NCBI GenBank assembly: GCA_012295275.1
Contig: CM022676.1
Span: 12,150,660-12,173,159 of the forward strand
Source of the DNA: Chrysomallon squamiferum
Lineage: Eukaryota > Mollusca > Gastropoda > Neomphalida > Peltospiridae
Reading direction: 5' to 3'
Length of the DNA stretch: 22,500 bases
Position numbers and translations under genes: made by a program. The notes under the pieces were generated by a model, which did not search any database, was not told the DNA's origin, and saw nothing but the letters and a program-made list of their open reading frames with translations. This document shows, in pieces, positions 19,901 to 22,500 of this stretch. Numbering within the stretch: position 1 is the stretch's first letter; each line of letters opens with the position of its first letter.

Positions 19901-21599
19901 TTCTTAAAACTTGTTTTCTGTTTTCTTTTTAGTCCATTAAATCATATTTGCTATGGCAACCGAGCCCAGGCACAGCTGGCATTGACGAGATACAGGTATG
20001 TCTGAGTACAAATCTACAAGTTTTTAGCTTCTGTCCTTCAGTACTTCAATCTGTTTCATTTGTATTGAAACGAAAGACTGAAAATTCTGATTCTTTAAGG
20101 TGAGCTACCTTCTGCATTAAAAAGGCTAAACTCAAAGTAGTAATTTTGTAAGCTGTAGATTGTTGAAATTAATATTTATGCTGCAGGTTTTACTTACCTA
20201 ATGTTTATTTAAGCTGCAGATTTTACTTAACTGATGTTTAAGCTGTAGGTTGTACTTGACTAATGTTTGTTTAAGTTGTAGGTTTTACTTATGTTTATTT
20301 AAGCTGCAGATTTTACTTAACTATAATGTTTATTTAAACTGTAGGTTGTACTTAACTGTAATGTTTATTAAGCTGTAGTTTATACTTAACTGTAAATTTT
20401 ATTGAACTACATGACATGTCTAATTTTTTGGTTTCATTTCAGAGAAGCTTTGTGTGATAGTAAAAGATGCATTATTATCGACAAGACCTGGGCAAAGGTG
20501 AACCTCAATGTGTTAATATACTTACTGTAATGTTAATTTAAATGAACTTACTTAGCTTAGACAAGTAGTGCTAAAAAAATAAAATAGAGGTTCCTGCTGA
20601 TGATGATAATGATAATAATAAATATAATAAATAATAATGTATTATTTCTTCTTTTTGTTTTTTCCTAACTAAAAATATTACAGAAAATTATTTGATCATG
20701 ACATCAGAAGAAAATTAAGAGATAGATCTTCATTAGTTATTATTTGTTCCACTTTATTATTAGGAAAGCATAGTGTTCAGTAATAATTTATCACACAAGA
20801 CTGTTTTTCGTCTACAAAAATACACTTTAAGAGCCGACAGAAAATATATTTTCTACAGCTAATGTTCACAGTCTGTTGCTATGTTACAGGGTTACTATAG
20901 ATACGCTGAGGCTTGTTTTGAGCTGGGAATGCTAGAGAAGGCTCTGGAGGTGAATCACCGTGGCCGAAGCCAGTGTAGTCTGGACAGAGATGAGGTGTCT
21001 CTCAAACAGCAGAGAGACAGACTTAAAGACGGTGAGACAGCAAACAGAGTCACGTTTTTTTGTTTTTCAATACATAACTGAAAGTGTATTATTGTAACAA
21101 GCTATTATAACAGTACACTGTTGCATTGAAATATTTGAAAAAGCTAAGTTAGCTTGTTAGTAATGTTTCAGTGATTGTTGACGTGTGTGTCAGTGAAGAT
21201 CATAGAACAATCTTGTGACTGAACATTTCAGTGAAGATCTTTTTGGTTTTGTCTTTGTTTTTCTAGAAAAGGAAAAATTGTTGAACGAGAAAAAGAAAAG
21301 CAACTTGAAGAAAAGGTAAGCAGTAATTTTATGAAAACACTTTGTTCACTTTTCATTATTTTATTTTACTTTTTATTTTTATTGTTATTGTTATTGTTAT
21401 TGTGGTTGTTGTTTTATTATTGTCACAGTTTGTTATTTCTTTGTTGTTATTGTTATTAATATTACTATTATTGTTGTTGTCAGTGCCAAATATACATTAA
21501 AAAAACATTAATATTTGTCAGATGATATGATATTTTCCAGTTTATTATTATCATCATCATCATCATCATCATTATTATTATTGTTTTATTATTATTATC

Positions 21600-21631
<32 letters not shown>

Positions 21632-21673
21632 TACTATAGTTATTATTATTATTACTATTACTATTACTATTAC

Positions 21674-21716
<43 letters not shown>

Positions 21717-22305
21717 GCCCACGACTATTATTATCAATGTTATTACTATTATTATTATTGTTGTTATTACAGAGAACACCCAGGACTGACCAGTGTTTCA
21801 AGTGAAGATTCAGACAGTGAAGACGTAAGCATGTTTTATTATGTTGAAATCAGTCGCTAGTTTTACATAGACTAAAATAAAATGTTAAATAGCTTATTAA
21901 ATAATTTTAGTTTTGTTTTGTGTAAGCTTCTGATATATCTGTTTTACACAAAGACAATCACTAATGTGCACACACACACACACACACACAGACACCACAC
22001 CCACACACTCACACAGTGAAGTGTATGTGTATAGTAAGAAATGATGTCTGTGATTTCAGGAGTTGAATGGAGTTATCTCAGATTCTGATGATGGACAATC
22101 TGTCTTAAAGGTATATCATCATCATCATCATCATTATCATCGAAATTATAATTATTCTTATCAGCATCATCATTATTTTTATCATCATCATAATTTTTAT
22201 AAATATTACAGTTACTGTTTTGTTACTGTTGTTGTTCTTATTTATTTATTTCTGTTGTCACAGAAGTACACACTTTTGAAATGTGGTGCTGTAAGAATCA
22301 AATAA
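15081..22305 (+). CDS. TTC3-like: TTC3-like TPR protein, N-terminal part (14 exons; end uncertain)
   Basis: Joined exons are 15081-15174, 15764-15920, 16481-16568, 17613-17737, 18015-18097, 18726-18805, 19300-19409, 19933-19995, 20443-20497, 20890-21031, 21267-21315, 21773-21824, 22060-22110 and 22264-22305. All phases agree and give 396 residues. The start ATG at 15081 (CCAAAATGA) is the only plausible one. Residues 1-30 are acidic, 32-209 are helical, and three TPRs occupy about 214-315, followed by Lys-rich and then Ser/Asp-rich segments. The TPRs align with those of human TTC3, which also begin near residue 230, including the KGYYRYAEA block (human GHYRYCDA). TPRs bind partner proteins; in TTC3 they sit far N-terminal to the RING. 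The gene may end at TAA 22303-22305 or continue through a donor at 22291. Confidence 0.85.
15449..15492. repeat. (CA)n(TA)n microsatellite in intron 1 of gene 2
   Basis: A CA run followed by TATATATA. Similar shorter TG/TA runs lie at about 15285-15298 and 15342-15371. Confidence 0.95.
15620..15762 (+). repeat. 43-bp tandem repeat, just over 3 copies, abutting the exon 2 acceptor
   Basis: GTTTTAACATCTAGTTTACA then AATTATAATAATTATTTAAA ACA repeats at 15620, 15663 and 15706. A partial fourth copy at about 15749 ends in the functional CACTTCAG acceptor. Earlier copies carry AAAACAG at the matching place. Confidence 0.93.
15764..15920 (+). CDS. TTC3-like: TTC3-like gene 2, exon 2
   Basis: The acceptor CACTTCAG ends at 15763 and the donor GTTAGC is at 15921. 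The 157 nt encode AYVQKWTQASPEMKSKLKCF, then the motif FCPLLFGFDGNVPQRWITSL. This resembles FWPLLFQ...VISRLHPC near the N-terminus of human TTC3. It is much more GC-balanced than the flanking introns. Confidence 0.83.
16310..16475 (+). repeat. TTTA/TTTAC-type simple repeat in intron 2
   Basis: Tetranucleotide-like TTTATTTA tracts, broken by TTTACTTA and TTTGTTTA variants, fill the 3' part of the intron and may serve as an extended pyrimidine-rich tract for exon 3. Confidence 0.85.
16481..16568 (+). CDS. TTC3-like: TTC3-like gene 2, exon 3
   Basis: The acceptor TTTATTACAG ends at 16480 and the donor GTAAAC is at 16569. The 88 nt complete an Arg codon and encode EKEVTSLSKEEWYITDLVEI then VFEFLEKKL, an amphipathic helical segment. 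The upstream intron is a long TTTA-type repeat whose spurious open frames run into this exon. Confidence 0.78.
16882..16928. repeat. (AAT)n microsatellite in intron 3 of gene 2
   Basis: An almost pure AAT run of about 14 units. The rest of this roughly 1-kb intron holds nothing recognisable before the 78-bp duplications. Confidence 0.95.
17457..17612 (+). repeat. 78-bp tandem duplications of the exon 4 start and acceptor
   Basis: Copies of AAAGAAGAAAGGTTTCTGAT begin at 17457, 17535 and 17613, exactly 78 bp apart, each preceded by an AG (GGACAG, CTAATAG, CTAACAG). The first two continue with GCAGCTGAGTATATTTATGA and reach an in-frame TAA. Only the third runs on into unique exon sequence with a donor. 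They are therefore decoy exon starts upstream of the real one. Confidence 0.93.
17613..17737 (+). CDS. TTC3-like: TTC3-like gene 2, exon 4
   Basis: The acceptor CTAACAG ends at 17612 and the donor GTAAAC is at 17738. The 125 nt encode KEEKFLMKALDFIDRIEESS and then ESINIHETIALFKEHEELSN I, strongly helical and charged. Two bases (GG) are carried forward to a Gly codon. Confidence 0.82.
18015..18097 (+). CDS. TTC3-like: TTC3-like gene 2, exon 5
   Basis: The acceptor TGTATTTCAG ends at 18014 and the donor GTAAGC is at 18098. The exon encodes KEIISMEKDFRKTETQLYFA then VIYIFKN. Phase matches on both sides (1 nt in, 1 nt out). The open frame continuing to 18234 is intron read-through. Confidence 0.8.
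18726..18805 (+). CDS. TTC3-like: TTC3-like gene 2, exon 6
   Basis: The acceptor GTGTTTCAG ends at 18725 and the donor GTTGGT is at 18806. The exon encodes YHTHVLDFGQDNIITSEKVM then KQFKIKK, in phase with exons 5 and 7. A look-alike acceptor TTTTTCAG-ATCAG at 18599-18600 would soon hit a stop. Confidence 0.75.
19037..19262 (+). repeat. 44-bp tandem repeat, 5 copies, in the intron before the first TPR exon
   Basis: Units start at 19037, 19081, 19125, 19169 and 19213, with a partial sixth at 19257, all exactly 44 bp apart. The unit reads GTTGACATTACATAACTAAA CCAGTCACTAAGAAATGTAA AAAT. The last full unit is the most diverged, indicating recent expansion of the middle copies. Confidence 0.96.
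19300..19409 (+). CDS. TTC3-like: TTC3-like gene 2, exon 7 (TPR 1)
   Basis: The acceptor GTTTACAG ends at 19299 and the donor GTAAAT is at 19410. It encodes NVTEDKIRRLKEKGNKTFNE then NKFKKAVEFYTEAIKM. The pattern K-x-x-GN-x3-x3-x-[FY]-x2-A-[VI]-x-[FY]-Y-[ST]-x-AI is the TPR consensus; this is the first of three repeats (residues about 214-247). Confidence 0.9.
19933..19995 (+). CDS. TTC3-like: TTC3-like gene 2, exon 8 (TPR 2, first helix)
   Basis: The acceptor CTTTTTAG ends at 19932 and the donor GTATGT is at 19996. It encodes DPLNHICYGNRAQAQLALTR Y. The DP-x3-x2-YGNRA block is the classic start of a second TPR (compare human TTC3 YGNRALC). Confidence 0.9.
20165..20400 (+). repeat. Roughly 33-bp minisatellite, copy 2 of a dispersed family
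   Basis: About seven diverged units read TAATGTTTATTTAAGCTGTA GGTTGTACTTAACTG. They are the same family and orientation as the array at 7222-7415, about 13 kb upstream and outside the gene. Confidence 0.82.
20443..20497 (+). CDS. TTC3-like: TTC3-like gene 2, exon 9 (TPR 2, second helix)
   Basis: The acceptor TTTCATTTCAG ends at 20442 and the donor GTGAAC is at 20498. The 55 nt encode (R)EALCDSKRCIIIDKTWAK, the second TPR helix and the start of TPR 3. Human TTC3 has NALGDGKRATILKNTWPKG at this place, a close match. Confidence 0.9.
20890..21031 (+). CDS. TTC3-like: TTC3-like gene 2, exon 10 (TPR 3)
   Basis: The acceptor TGTTACAG ends at 20889 and the donor GTGAGA is at 21032. It encodes GYYRYAEACFELGMLEKALE then VNHRGRSQCSLD and a charged extension. 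GYYR-x-A-[ED]-A is the hallmark of a third TPR, and the block matches human TTC3 GHYRYCDALSMLGEYDWAL. One base is carried forward. Confidence 0.92.
21267..21315 (+). CDS. TTC3-like: TTC3-like gene 2, exon 11 (basic)
   Basis: The acceptor TTTTTCTAG ends at 21266 and the donor GTAAGC is at 21316. This 49-nt exon encodes EKEKLLNEKKKSNLKK, a highly basic stretch after the TPRs. Phase is right on both sides. Confidence 0.75.
21542..21716. repeat. (ATT)n/(ATC)n compound microsatellite in intron 11 of gene 2
   Basis: ATC, ATT and ATTACT units run for about 175 bases and continue as TTATTACTATT up to the acceptor at 21772. Long Tyr-rich and Asn-rich open frames on the two strands are artefacts of this repeat. 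Confidence 0.96.
21773..21824 (+). CDS. TTC3-like: TTC3-like gene 2, exon 12 (acidic, Ser-rich)
   Basis: The acceptor TTATTACAG ends at 21772 and the donor GTAAGC is at 21825. It encodes (R)EHPGLTSVSSEDSDSED. The S-x-x-[DE] pattern resembles casein kinase 2 sites, an inference from composition only. Confidence 0.77.
22060..22110 (+). CDS. TTC3-like: TTC3-like gene 2, exon 13 (acidic)
   Basis: The acceptor GATTTCAG ends at 22059 and the donor GTATAT is at 22111. It is a phase 0 exon of 51 nt encoding ELNGVISDSDDGQSVLK and continues the acidic segment of exon 12. Reading on past 22110 gives an (CAT)n-encoded His run, which is intron. Confidence 0.76.
22113..22200. repeat. (CAT)n microsatellite in intron 13 of gene 2
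   Basis: Imperfect ATC/CAT runs interrupted by AATTATAATTATT. They would encode His and Tyr runs if read through but lie past a donor. Confidence 0.9.
22264..22305 (+). CDS. TTC3-like: TTC3-like gene 2, exon 14 (terminal exon or alternative end)
   Basis: The acceptor TGTTGTCACAG ends at 22263. The phase 0 reading is KYTLLKCGAVRIK and TAA at 22303-22305. A consensus donor (GCT|GTAAGAATC) at 22291 would instead end the exon after KYTLLKCGA in phase 0. The first option gives a 396-residue TPR protein without a RING. The second lets the gene continue past the window, as a full TTC3 would. Confidence 0.6.
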   Translation, partial: KYTLLKCGAVRIK

Positions 22306-22439
22306 AACAGTTAAATAAAAGAAAGTTTGTACACAACTGTTTCTTCAGCTTGACATGTTGACTTCACCTCATTGTACAGTTCATACAATTTTAAATAATT
22401 TCTTAACATTACAAAGTGTTTCAAATGTTTCTAAATAAA
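22301..22439 (+). terminator. Cluster of three poly(A) signals after exon 14
   Basis: AATAAA occurs at 22301-22306 (overlapping the stop), 22314-22319 and 22434-22439. Three canonical hexamers in 140 bases support a transcript end here, though the AT-rich background makes chance hexamers likely. Confidence 0.4.
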
Positions 22440-22500
22440 TCAACTTTTGTTACCAATTTTAAAATGTTTCTGTGATAAACACTTTGTAATTATGATTATT

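Noticed and set aside
21480-21805. Poly-Asn and poly-Tyr open frames
   Set aside because: They are translations of an ATT/ATC microsatellite inside an intron.
1-22500. tRNA, rRNA or bacterial-type operons and ribosome binding sites
   Set aside because: No cloverleaf-like A/B box pair or rRNA-like segment was noticed by eye, and the intron structure excludes a bacterial origin.

Overview
This is animal nuclear DNA: AT-rich, no bacterial gene organisation, and short coding exons separated by GT-AG introns full of microsatellites, minisatellites and tandem duplications. The species cannot be read from the window. The compact introns, abundant ATT/TTTA/CA microsatellites and moderate divergence from the vertebrate proteins would suit an invertebrate, perhaps a mollusc or another lophotrochozoan, but that is inference.

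Layout. (1) Positions 15-6914, plus strand: the last 12 exons (754 residues visible) of a TTC3/DZIP3-type E3 ubiquitin ligase. They encode a poly-Gln/basic stretch, the conserved helical domain found in TTC3, a long linker, a coiled coil, a 9-residue tandem repeat, and a C-terminal RING-H2 finger split across the last two exons. (2) Positions 6915-15056: intergenic DNA. It holds a 33-bp minisatellite, a broken coding relic (about 7781-8460), an array of about 17 monomers of a 113-117 bp AT-rich satellite (8460-10404), a 53-bp GC-richer minisatellite (11333-11697), and a dead hAT-type transposase fragment with a 43-bp minisatellite grown inside its zinc finger (12137-13050). (3) Positions 15057-22305, plus strand: the first 14 coding exons of a second TTC3-like gene. 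They encode an acidic N-terminus, a helical N-terminal region, three TPR repeats at residues about 214-315, a basic segment and a Ser/Asp-rich acidic segment. It either ends at a stop overlapping a poly(A) signal (396 residues) or continues beyond the window through a consensus donor in the last exon.

All exon junctions were checked by hand for phase, and every junction is consistent in both genes. The two genes lie head to tail and represent opposite ends of the same protein family, so this looks like a tandem paralogue pair. TTC3-family proteins couple N-terminal TPRs to a C-terminal RING ligase. The upstream gene shows the ligase end and the downstream gene shows the TPR end.

The most unusual structural theme is repeated tandem duplication across or beside 3' splice sites. 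About eleven copies of one acceptor plus exon start lie at 4290-5250, three copies at 17457-17612, and smaller cases lie before four other exons. I found no CRISPR array, rRNA or tRNA.
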